From Chrysemys picta bellii (lineage: Eukaryota; Chordata; Testudines; Emydidae), in the NCBI RefSeq assembly GCF_011386835.1, contig NC_088797.1:91522264-91586263 (forward strand): DNA of 64,000 nucleotides, in the 5' to 3' direction. The notes beneath the pieces are model-generated. The model made no database searches, was not told where the DNA came from, and saw nothing but the letters and a program-made list of their open reading frames with translations. The first letter of the stretch is position 1, and every line of letters begins with the position of its first letter. Shown here piece by piece: positions 1 through 9,299 of this stretch. Position numbers and translations under genes: made by a program.

Positions 1-789
1 TTCCTCTGCATTTTGCAGATGCACACATCAAATTAGTAGGCACTCCTGGCTAAATCTGACTTCCTACATAGATTGTAGAATAACTCCTGCAAGAGAACAG
101 AGAAGAGCTGAATTACTTAGTGGTAGTGGGGCAGCTAGTGGTCTGTACCTCAATGCAGGCTGCCCTGGATACCTGACTCCACACTTCATTCCCTGGTGAC
201 TTCAGTCACAATTGACATGGCTTCATGATTGCAGTGTTTGAGGGTACCAAAATAAGCGTAAATGACTATCAAAGACCTCCTCTTTGAAAGCAGTGGTCTC
301 TTTAACAATCACACAGAAGATGTCCTGCACACTTTAAATTACCTGAGACATTCTGCATTCTTTGGGTTTATATACATTGGCCCCAAGGAGAAAGCAATAT
401 AGGCTTTAAAACTACCCTACAGAAAGGCAGCCTTCCTCCTATTATTACAGCCAACAGAAATAGTCAAGCCTCTAAGGAACAGACAGACTCCAGAGACCGA
501 CCCTCTTCCCCATACGTCAGCAGGCTTGACACCATGGTTGAAAGCTGTATAGAACAACTCTAACTACCTTCCCATTCCCATCCTTTAGACAGCTGTTATC
601 TTTTGGTTTTCGGAGGTTGGGACTAACAGCCTTGGACAAGAGGGTCCTGAAGATTGTAGACAAGGCGTATTCTATCCAGTTCCGTCTTTCTCTACCACCC
701 CCCCCCCTTCTTGTCCCTTTTCAGGGACCCCTCTCATGAGACATTACTAATAAAGGAGGTAGAGTTCCTCCTTCAACTTGGAGAAATGG
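1..789. other. intronic sequence, nothing recognised
   Basis: No exon, mobile-element protein or structured repeat could be recognised here. A short C-rich run lies at 699-707. Confidence 0.5.
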
Positions 790-851
790 AAGAGAGAGAG
801 AGAGAGAGAGTGTGTGTGTGTGAGTGTGAGAGAGAGAAAGAGAAAGAGAGA
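790..851. repeat. (AG)n/(TG)n compound microsatellite
   Basis: Alternating AG units (790-810) run into TG units (about 811-824) and back into AG-rich sequence up to 851. The open frame reading repeated E-R-E-R / V-C-V-C residues across this stretch is an artefact of the microsatellite. Confidence 0.95.
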
Positions 852-1399
852 TATTCTATGGCAGGGGCTATATTCACATTACATCCTAATCCCAAAGAAG
901 AAAGGTAGTTTGGACCCCATTATGGACATATGAAGTATCGCAACTATTTCATCCATCATTTCAAATTCAGCTAGCTTCCATAATCCCCACTTTAAATCCT
1001 CAAGGCTGGTTTCTGGCTCTCAATGTATAGGATGCCTGTTTCCATATAGCAATTCACCTGGGTCACAGGAAGTGCTGATTCCTAGTGGGAAGTTACATTA
1101 TCAATACAGAATGCTTCCTTTCAGTCTCTCCAAGGATTCCAGAGTAGTTCACATCTGTTGAGTGGTTTCGGATGCTCGCTTAAGGAGACAAGGGCTACAA
1201 GTCTAACCAGGCCTCAACAACTGGCTAATTTAAGAACAGATACCTCAACAAATGACAATTCCATCCAGGTAACTCTATAACTTTTTCCTGTTCTGGGCCT
1301 CTGAGTCATAGAAAAATCCTTTTCCCCTTCTACTCAAAACATACAGTTTACAGAACAGTGTTAGAAACCATAGCAGCAAGAGCTTATCTACCACACTGT

Positions 1400-2340
1400 A
1401 CTGAACCATATCAGTCAACTCTAGGCTTGCCCAGTATCACCACCACTACCACTCGTTATGGGGACGAATGGTTATGAAAACCCATACCCCAGTAAAAGTA
1501 AAAGGTTATCCCGATCCCAAAGGACCAGCCCCAGACCCAGGTCAATATACAAGTAGATCTTACCCACAAATCATGCTGTTGCCAATCCCTTAGAATCTAA
1601 AATCTAAAGGTTTATTCATAAAAGGAAAAAGATATAGGTGAGAGCTAGAATTGGTTAAATTGAATCAATTACATACAGTAATGGCAAAGTTCTTGGTTCA
1701 GGCTTGTAGCAGTGTTGGAATAAACGGCAGGTTCAAATCAAGTCTCTGGAGTACATCCACAGTTGGGATGGGTCCTTCAGTCCTTTGTTCAGAGCTTCAG
1801 TTTGTAGCAAAGTCCCTCCAGAGGCAAGAAGCAGGATTGACGACAAGATGGAAGAGTTTTCAGGGCCTTTTTATATTCTCTGCCTGTGGGAGGACACCTC
1901 TTTGTTCTTACTGTGGGAAATCACAGTAGCGAGATGGAATCTGGAGTCACATGTCCATGCATGACTCAGTTCTTTACAGGCGGCAGTCATTGCTCACATG
2001 TTATCTTGAATGTTCCCAGGAAGACTTCTTGTGTGTATTGGAGTCTCCCAAGGTCCATTGTCAGTTAAGTGTTTCTTGATTGGGCACTTAATTTGCAAAT
2101 TCCTTTCTCAAGGAGCTGACTAAATGCTTCACTAATGCTATTTAGAATTAAACACATTGAGATACAAGTGCATAGTCAATATTCATAACTTCAACTACAC
2201 AAATGATACTCACATACAGATAGCATAATCATAATCAGCAAATCATAACTTTTTCATAGACACCTCACACGACAACCTTTGTACAATATTTGCTGCAAAT
2301 ATATAACCGTGGTTACAGTTTATGTCAATAATGTCATACC
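1400..2340 (-). mobile_element. LTR-like retroelement sequence, minus strand
   Basis: Read on the minus strand this block is organised like an LTR. A promoter-like upstream part runs from about 2340 to 1880. A TATAAAA box lies at 1869-1875 (seen as TTTTATA on the + strand). About 250 nt further is an AATAAA signal at 1611-1616. Conserved-looking sequence continues toward about 1400. I recall the segment around 1500-1620 (TTGGCAACAGCATGATT on the minus strand) as repetitive in turtle genomes, but cannot name the family. Exact ends and a target duplication were not identified. No coding potential is evident. Confidence 0.5.
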
Positions 2341-2344
2341 AGGG

Positions 2345-2870
2345 ATGAGGGGTTTGGTGTGCAGGAGGGGACTCCAGGCGGGTTGTGTGTGGCTGAAGGG
2401 TTTGGAGTGTCAGAGGGGGCTCCGGGCTGGGGCAAGGGGTTGGGGTGTGTGAGGGATGAGTGCTCCAGCTGGGGGTACAAGCTCCAGGATGGGACCAGAA
2501 ATTTGGAGTGTAGGAGGAAGCTCTGGGCTAGGGGTTGGGATGTGGGAGGGGGTGTGGGCTGTGGCCTCTGGGAGGGAGTTGGGGGGCGAGAGGTGGCTCA
2601 GTACTGGGGCAGGGGGTTGGGATGGGGGAAGTTGTAAAGGGTACAGGCTCCGGGCAATGCTTACCTCAGGCAGCTCCCGGAAGCAGCGTCATGTCCCCAC
2701 TCCGGCTCCCAGGTGGAGACATGGCCAGGCAGCTCTGCACGCTGCCCCCATCTGTAGGCCTCACCCCCACAGCTCCCATTGGTCTCATTTATGCTTTTCC
2801 TCCAGTTCAAGACATCGCACCCTGCTGGGGCTAGAGTGGCATGTTCAAAGACTTAGTGGGGCCCTTTGAA
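2345..2870. repeat. G-rich degenerate tandem repeat, probable non-autonomous element
   Basis: About 300 bp of irregular units built on variants of GGGGTTTGGAGTGT / GGCTCCGGGCTGGGG (2345-2640) lead into a GC-rich segment ending with agctcccattgg (2773-2784), a phrase I associate with turtle hAT-type MITEs. Several overlapping open frames exist here because the repeat is stop-poor. I treat none as a gene. The family name is unknown to me. Confidence 0.5.
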
Positions 2871-3268
2871 TCCCTAGCCACCTGCTCTCTATACCACCTC
2901 TCTGTGAAGCCTGCCTTTTTAATTGCCATAACTTCAGCTTGATGAAAAGGAAGATCCAAGCTCTTATGGCTATGCCACAGTACACAGTATTCCATAAGCA
3001 CAAAATGTCACTAAAACCTCATACAAAATTGTTACCTAAAGTTGTTTCTTAATTTCATCTGAAACAAGTGATTCTTCTACCAGTTTTCTTTCCAAGCCTC
3101 ATTCTAATAGAGAGAAGCTAAACTTCACACCCTCCACATCAAGGCCTTTCCTACTATCTGGACAGGGCAATACCCTTCAGAATCTATCCCAGACTCTGCT
3201 GACAAGGTGAAGGGTTAACCTATATTCACCAAAAAACTATCCAAATGCATATCTGACTGTATTATGTT
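2871..3268. other. intronic sequence, nothing recognised
   Basis: Ordinary AT-rich intron between two repeats. I see no coding or structural signal. Confidence 0.4.
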
Positions 3269-3502
3269 CTGGGATCGATTTATCGCGTCTGGTCTAGACG
3301 CGATAAAACGATCCCAGAAGTGCTCGCCGTCGACGCCGGTACTCCAGCTCGGCGAGAGGAGTACGCGGCATCGACGGGGGAGCCTCCCTGCCGCGTCTGG
3401 ACCCGCAGTAAGTTCGGACTAAGGTACTTCGAATTCAGCTACGTTATTAACGTAGCTGAATTTGCGTACCTTAGTCCGAAGTGGGGGGTTAGTGTGGACC
3501 AG
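3269..3502. mobile_element. CpG-rich double-palindrome non-autonomous element
   Basis: A 230-bp element with two strong palindromes: 3271-3315 (20-nt arms around GGT, one mismatch) and 3413-3479 (arms of about 33 nt, three mismatches). They are separated by a GC-rich stretch with short inverted motifs (GCTCGCCG / CGGCGAG). By my count it has 26 CpGs in about 210 nt, while the flanks are nearly CpG-free, which implies a recent insertion. I recall similar sequences as highly repeated in turtles, but the superfamily cannot be settled without the terminal repeats and target duplication. Confidence 0.7.
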
Positions 3503-4687
3503 GCCTATAAAACATAATGATTTGACAGATCCTACATTGTGTAAAGAGGGGCCTAAATCTTTAGTGTTCTTAGGCTAATGTTACTGCAGAATTATATATA
3601 CATTAGAGGCAATTCTAGACATAAAAAGCTTTTATACATTAAGACTTACTTTAATAATTCAAGTTACTGATTAAGTTAATTTGAGAATGCTATTGTCTGT
3701 GCTTTCTGGGTGATGTATGTAGCATTTGGGCATTGAGTAGTCTTGGGTTTAAAAAAAAAAAGATGAGAGAAAAGCCTTGTAGATCTCAAAAATGGGTGAA
3801 GCTGAGGTGATGGTACAAAGCTGTGGTTATTAATCCCTTCTGTGGGTATTATTGGATAGTACTGTTCAAAAGATCTAATCAAATTATATAATCGATTAAC
3901 AGCAACACTAAACATCTGTAAAAATATGGCATAGCTTTTATTGTAAAATCTGATCATAAATACTATTGTAGCCTGGTATTATAAACAGTAAATCGTATTA
4001 ATGAAGAGAAAATACATATTTGCTAAGTTCTTTCATTTATGTAGTTAAATTTCTGCCTTCCCTTAATGTATTCTCATTAGGTTTACATTACTTGACTTTC
4101 ATAACTGCTCCATTATGCCTGGGAATTTCAAGGTCAACTTGTTTTTTGTTAGAGAGTAGACATCCAATATGATCACACTTCAGAATCTCATTCCTTTGTG
4201 AGCTTTCATCAAAGTGAATATGTCTAAAATCAACAAAAAAACTGGAATAGACTCCCTATATGAAATGAGCTAATGTAGTGTTTGTGCTTTCTGCTATTTA
4301 AAGAGACGAAGGGCTCTCTCTTTTTAAAGAAAGTACAAGATGAAAAGAAATTGTCCCATTTTAGCAATTCTTCCAGTTTTTATTAAAACATCTGTGTTGG
4401 ACAGGCAAATCTTACAGCTTTCTGCCAGTAATTTTCAGCAACAAAGAAGACTCTGTCAAAGCAACATTTAAAGAGGAACAATTTTATTAAGCACAGAAAC
4501 TGTGACACAGGTTTCTTTTCTCGAACGTTGAAGCCAAATACTGAATTGCAGTGGCAACATCGGAAAGGTCATCAAAGAAGATAGAACTTGACAACCATAT
4601 TTAAGATGCATATTTTGCACCTCCAGTGAAATATCCTTTAAAAAGATTCTTAATACAATTCAACATTAGCACTGTAGTTAGGTATGA
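3503..4687. other. intronic sequence, nothing recognised
   Basis: AT-rich intron without recognisable protein or repeat structure. The small minus-strand frame at 3676-3957 has no similarity I can name. Confidence 0.4.
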
Positions 4688-4690
4688 TTA

Positions 4691-4703
4691 CACTGGTCTA
4701 CAA
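4691..4703 (+). repeat. left terminal inverted repeat of CACTG/TTA transposon
   Basis: CACTGGTCTACAA, preceded by TTA at 4688-4690. It pairs with 7206-7218. Confidence 0.75.
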
Positions 4704-4986
4704 TTTTTGAGAAGTCGTCTGCTTCAGAGATAAAATGTGCTATTTATTACGTATTTTGATGTGCTGAATTCAAATATGACAATTAAAACAACTGATTGGC
4801 TACTGCGTCTAAGATATAAGTTTTTACATTTTATGTCTATGTATATTGTGTAGATAGTAGAGTTTTAATCATAAATTGTAAACCTAGGTCTTTTCATGTG
4901 TTTATGGTTGCTTTACATGATAATATTTCACTTGTCCTGTTTATGTAACACTTTAAAAATCAGCAAAAGGGTTATATAAATAAAAT

Positions 4987-4992
4987 TTTATT
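4987..4992 (-). terminator. polyadenylation signal of the transposase-like gene
   Basis: TTTATT on the + strand, that is AATAAA on the minus strand, about 45 nt beyond the stop codon at 5035. Confidence 0.45.
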
Positions 4993-5034
4993 ATGAAACA
5001 AAAGGCAAAAAACTATTCTGTACATAGTTTAGTC

Positions 5035-6177
5035 CTATTCAGTGTCTACTCGGCGCTTCTTGGCTTGTCTCTTGTATTCATTAAATGGAGCATCTCTTGT
5101 CACTGTCCAGCAATAGTCTGCAAGCATTGATGGGCTCCATTTGCCCTGATAGCGTTTCTCCATTGTTGCAATATCCTGGTGAAATCGCTCGCCGTGCTCG
5201 TCGCTCACTGCTCCGCAGTTTGGTGGAAAAAAATCTAGATGAGAGTGCAAAAAATGTATCTTTAGTGACATGTTGCAACCAAGGCTTTTGTATGCCTTGA
5301 GGAGGTTTTCCACCAACAACCTGTAGTTGTCTGCCTTGTTGTTTCCGAGAAAATTTATTGCCACTAAGTGGAAGGCTTTCCATGCCATCCTTTCCTTGCC
5401 ATGCAGTGCATGGTCAAATGCATGATCTCGAAGAAGTTCACGAATCTGAGGACCAACAAAGACACCTTCTTTTATCTTAGCTTCACTTAACCTTGGAAAT
5501 TTTCCACGGAGGTACTTGAAAGCTGCTTGTGTTTTGTCAATGGCCTTGACAAAGTTCTTCATCAGACCCAGCTTGATGTGTAAGGGTGGTAACAAAATCT
5601 TCCTTGATTCAACAAGTGGTGGACGCTGAACACTTTTCCTCCCAGGCTCCAATGACTGTCGGAGTGGCCAATCTTTCTTGACGTAGTGGGAATCTCTTGC
5701 ACGACTATCCCATTCACAGAGAAAACAGCAGTACTTTGTGTATCCAGTCTGCAGACCAAGCAAGAGAGCAACAACCTTCAAATCGCCACAAAGCTGCCAC
5801 TGATGTTGGTCATAGTTTATGCACCTCAAAAGTTGTTCCATGTTGTCATAGGTTTCCTTCATATGGACGTCATGACCAACTGGAATTGATGGCAAAACAT
5901 TGCCATTATGTAGTAAAACAGCTTTAAGACTCATCTTCAATGAATCAATGAACGGTCTCCACTCATCTGGATCGTGAACAACGTTGAGGGCTGCCATCAT
6001 ACCATCGATGTTGTTGCAAGCTACAAGATCACCTTCCATGAAGAAGAATGGGACAAGATCCTTTTGATGGTCACGGAACATGGAAACCCTAACATCACCT
6101 GCCAGGAGATTCCACTGCTGTAGTCTGGAGCCCAACAGCTTTGCCTTACTCTTACTCCAAATCCCTGACAAGGTCAT
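5035..6177 (-). CDS. transposase-like protein, C-terminal part (putative DDE core)
   Basis: This open frame is 380 codons long with no internal stop. The first six residues are out-of-frame artefact; family-like sequence starts at about residue 8 (SKSKAKLLGSRL). Candidate catalytic acids are D78 (in FIDS), D132 (in CGDLK) and an acidic cluster at 326-330 (DEHGE). A Cys cluster at C150/C151/C154 and a conserved-looking PPLH motif (197-200) lie between them. The tail is basic (KRQAKKRR), a possible nuclear localisation signal. Together with the 188-residue N-terminal frame it would make a protein of about 560 residues. On the minus strand an AATAAA signal (4987-4992) lies about 45 nt after the stop. 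The DDE assignment is my inference from spacing and context, not a recognised domain match. Confidence 0.7.
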   Translation of the reverse strand: MTLSGIWSKSKAKLLGSRLQQWNLLAGDVRVSMFRDHQKDLVPFFFMEGDLVACNNIDGMMAALNVVHDPDEWRPFIDSLKMSLKAVLLHNGNVLPSIPVGHDVHMKETYDNMEQLLRCINYDQHQWQLCGDLKVVALLLGLQTGYTKYCCFLCEWDSRARDSHYVKKDWPLRQSLEPGRKSVQRPPLVESRKILLPPLHIKLGLMKNFVKAIDKTQAAFKYLRGKFPRLSEAKIKEGVFVGPQIRELLRDHAFDHALHGKERMAWKAFHLVAINFLGNNKADNYRLLVENLLKAYKSLGCNMSLKIHFLHSHLDFFPPNCGAVSDEHGERFHQDIATMEKRYQGKWSPSMLADYCWTVTRDAPFNEYKRQAKKRRVDTE

Positions 6178-6718
6178 TCAGTTCACCTTGTGTTATGAGG
6201 TGTGGTTCAGAGGAGGAGGATGGGAGAAAATGTGGGTCCTGTGACATTGATGGTTCAGGACCAGAAGTTTCATCCTCTTCCTCGTCTGACTCAAGTGAGA
6301 ATGATTCTGGTGCATCAGGAACCGGCAGTCCTTCTCCGTGGGGTACTGGGCATATAGCTGATGGAATGTTTGGATAATGCACAGTCCACTTTTTCTTCTT
6401 TGACACACCTTTCCCAACTGGGGGCACCATGCAGAAGTAACAATTGCTGGTATGATCTGTTGGCTTTCTCCAAATCATTGGCACTGCAAAAGGCATAGAT
6501 TTCCTTTTCCTGTTCAACCACTGGCAAAGATTTGTTGCAGAAGTGTTGCAGCATATGTGTGGGGCCCACCTCTTGTCCTGATCTCCAATTTTGCAGCCAA
6601 AATAAAGGTGATAGGCTTTCTTAACCATAGTGGTTTTACTGCGCTTTTGTGATGCAAAAGTCACTTCACCACAAACATAGCAGAAGTTATTTGCACTGTT
6701 CACACAAGTACGAGGCAT
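6152..6718 (-). CDS. transposase-like protein, N-terminal part (zinc-binding)
   Basis: A 188-residue frame starting MPRTC. Cys pairs occur at C13/C16 (CYVC), C42, C56/C57 and C65, and C93/C96 (CYFC), which together suggest a multi-zinc N-terminal domain. An acidic, Ser-rich linker (about 128-150, SLESDEEEDETS) follows, then a stretch ending LNDLVRDLE. I recognise this as the N-terminus of an uncharacterised multi-copy animal protein family, annotated as hypothetical in aphids, cnidarians and reptiles. In that family this part continues straight into the segment encoded by the overlapping frame at 5035-6177, so the TAA at its end reflects a frameshift, not a natural terminus. An ATG near the inner edge of the right inverted repeat region fits the gene start. 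Confidence 0.75.
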   Translation of the reverse strand: MPRTCVNSANNFCYVCGEVTFASQKRSKTTMVKKAYHLYFGCKIGDQDKRWAPHICCNTSATNLCQWLNRKRKSMPFAVPMIWRKPTDHTSNCYFCMVPPVGKGVSKKKKWTVHYPNIPSAICPVPHGEGLPVPDAPESFSLESDEEEDETSGPEPSMSQDPHFLPSSSSEPHLITQGELNDLVRDLE

Positions 6719-7205
6719 CTCTGCTTACTTTGGCTAAACAGAAATGTCTCCCTTTGCAAAATCAAACATTGACAAATAAGAGAGCGTGACACTGTATGAT
6801 TTCTAGAGCTGATATAGGGCAATTTTTTCAGCAGAGTGATGTAAGCTTCGTTATGGTTGCATTATCCATGACTTCTAGGAATAATTCATATCATGTATGA
6901 TGCAATACCAGCTTCAGATTGCATCATTCATTGTTTTGCCTAAAAAGTAAGTACTGTCCAAACCCAGTCATAGATTTATTCATAGATCCAGTCAAAGATG
7001 TATTTTAGTCATTTCTGGTTTAAATTGAGATCCCTTCCCTTTATAACTCACTTATCCTCCACCATTCCCAAGTCAAGGGTCGTATATACTGACCCAATAG
7101 CATATCTTGAAAACTAGAGCCAATCAACAATTTTAAGCATCATTTTCGTTCTCGGTGACCCAGAATTAGTAAAGTTTGACTACATTTATTTCAGAAGCAT
7201 TTTGG

Positions 7206-7218
7206 CTGTAGAGCAGTG
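7206..7218 (-). repeat. right terminal inverted repeat of CACTG/TTA transposon
   Basis: CTGTAGAGCAGTG on the + strand, followed by TTA at 7219-7221. Its reverse complement matches the left end except at base 6 and the last base. Confidence 0.75.
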
Positions 7219-7221
7219 TTA

Positions 7222-9299
7222 CCATCGTTTTCATTGTCTAGAAAATCTGTCACTATTGAAGCGCTTTCTAATTGAAGCTCTTTCTTTTGTAATAAAAAAT
7301 AAAAGGGCAGATATATTACAACACATCCATTTTTATTAAAGGTTTTAGACAAAAAACATTGTGTCCTTCTAGTTGCTTGATTGGCAATTTGAAGAATGCT
7401 GGAACTGTACAGTAATTGGTGCATTATGTGCTGATGCTAAACAAAGCCACATCATTACTCTTTTTTTTTTTTTTTTTTTTGAATGGGGGAGAGACATAGA
7501 GAAGTCTCAGGATGCAATCTGAGCTTTAACTGGGACTGTCATGGGTGAAATTAAATATATTAAGGAAGTCCTTACCTGTCCAGTAAAAGTATGAACCTCC
7601 TCAGCAAACATGTTTTCTGTGTAACACAAGGATAATCCATAGTCTAGACTTTCATTGAGCATCCTATTCACCCTCCTTCTCCCCATTCTTAAAATTGGAT
7701 TCTGGCTACAACCCTAATCTAACTTTGATTCATTTTTATTGCATAATACATTTCAGTAAATTTTCCTATTTGTAATAACTTTTTCTACAAATCTCTGACT
7801 AAGCATATCCTTGATATAACACTGTTTACTTCTAACTTTCAATGTAATAGTCATTATAACCCCACTCTTAATAATTTTTTTCACTATAATTTACAAAATC
7901 CTTGGCTGTCTTTAAATAGAAACTGCACCTCAATTATGTAAGATTGTTTGCATTCCTTACTTATACAAACTACTAAAGAAGACATGGGGAGAAAAAAAAC
8001 CAAAAAACTATTTGAGTGCATTGAAGATAAGAAAGACATGGAGAAAGACATGATCATGAAAGAATAGTTAATGAAAAGGAAAAAAATAGGAAATCGGTTT
8101 AATTTTAAGAAAATGTGTGTGTTTAATAAAGCATGTGTAATTCCTGGAAGTGTAAATGGCCTCACTTTAAATTCATTAGTTGATTAGTTGCTTATCATAC
8201 TAACCTATTATATGATAAATGACTGCTGAACCCACTGGGTCATCATTCAATGAGTTGGTTGCCACTCAGCAATGAGAAGACAGAAACCAGTAGTGAAAGT
8301 ACCTTGGGGAGACCATCATTGTACCAAACAGGTGTGGAGTTTTTGTTTTTATTTATGTTCATTTAGGCTAGCTGTAAACCTCTTGACAAGAATTACAGTC
8401 AACTTCTAGCAATGATTAGAGTTACATCAGTTACATTAATGGTATTTTTATAACAACCATGCTGTGAGAGGAGAGAATCAGAACAAGAGGATTTTACATC
8501 TCTAGTGAACATGCAGTCACTAATTGTTTCCCCACAGATGTGCTCCTAGTGGAGAAAAATGTAATGGGATGACAGCTGTGCTTTTCATATGGGTCTATTT
8601 TTCTCTCTTAGACCCTTTTTAATATGTGAGTTAGTGTCTCAGTGCTCACTGACATGTAAAATCTAATTTATAAAAGAACATTTTGGAACATACAATATAT
8701 CTTGTACTGATATTATTCAGTCCATGTCTGCCAATCAAACTGAAGAATGTAAAAATCAATAGCATAAAATTCAAGAAACTGTTCAATAAACATCCATTTA
8801 GATTCCCGAAGGAAAACAGAATGAAAGCCCTGAACTGCAAAACACATAGGTGTAAAATGTGTGCAGACTTGTATGAAAAAAGTACAAGCATTGTCACTGA
8901 GATGCAGATGGGGAGAGGGCCCTATGTTTTTATTTCCAAAGCAAGGGTTTGTTAGATTGGCTTGAAATAATTTAGAATTTAATTACCAAAAGTGTTATAG
9001 TTAGCAATTAGTTATCAGTATTGATTCAGTTATCATTGTTCATTTTGTCATTATTTACAACCCAGTTTAAATTTAACATTAACAAACGTAGTACGTTCTG
9101 CTTCCCTACACTGCTGATCCCTCTCCCTCGTTCTTTGGTCTTAAAAATTTGGCCTTGCTAATAAAGTCATCTGTAGAACTACAAAGATGTTGGTAAACAA
9201 AAGTTTCGTGCTAAAGAAATTTGTTCTCTACTGCTTTGACCTGATCACAGAATTAGATAAATACCTCCTGCATTTTAAACCTACCTCAGAGACTTTGTC
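7222..9299. other. intronic sequence with a T20 run
   Basis: Apart from a run of 20 T at 7461-7480, this stretch shows no recognisable repeat protein or exon. Small open frames on both strands have no similarity I can name. Confidence 0.4.

Larger units (their letters stand above)
4691..7218 (-). mobile_element. DNA transposon with CACTG termini and TTA target duplication
   Basis: The element is 2528 bp. Its left end begins CACTGGTCTACA (4691-4702). The reverse complement of its right end begins CACTGCTCTACA (7218-7207), so 11 of 12 terminal bases match. A second, subterminal match follows: TGCTTCAGAGATAAAATGT on the left and TGCTTCTGAAATAAATGT on the right. Both ends abut TTA (4688-4690 and 7219-7221), a 3-bp target duplication. 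It encloses one gene on the minus strand (5035-6718). CACTG ends with a TTA/TWA duplication recall the CMC (CACTA-Mirage-Chapaev) or EnSpm groups. That placement is an inference from the termini only. Confidence 0.78.

Noticed and set aside
2359..2869. Overlapping open frames of 92-137 codons
   Set aside because: They arise from a stop-poor G-rich repeat, overlap each other in different frames and show no protein-like composition.
5085..6652. Plus-strand frames across the transposase-like gene
   Set aside because: They are antisense shadows of the minus-strand gene and lack its conserved motifs.
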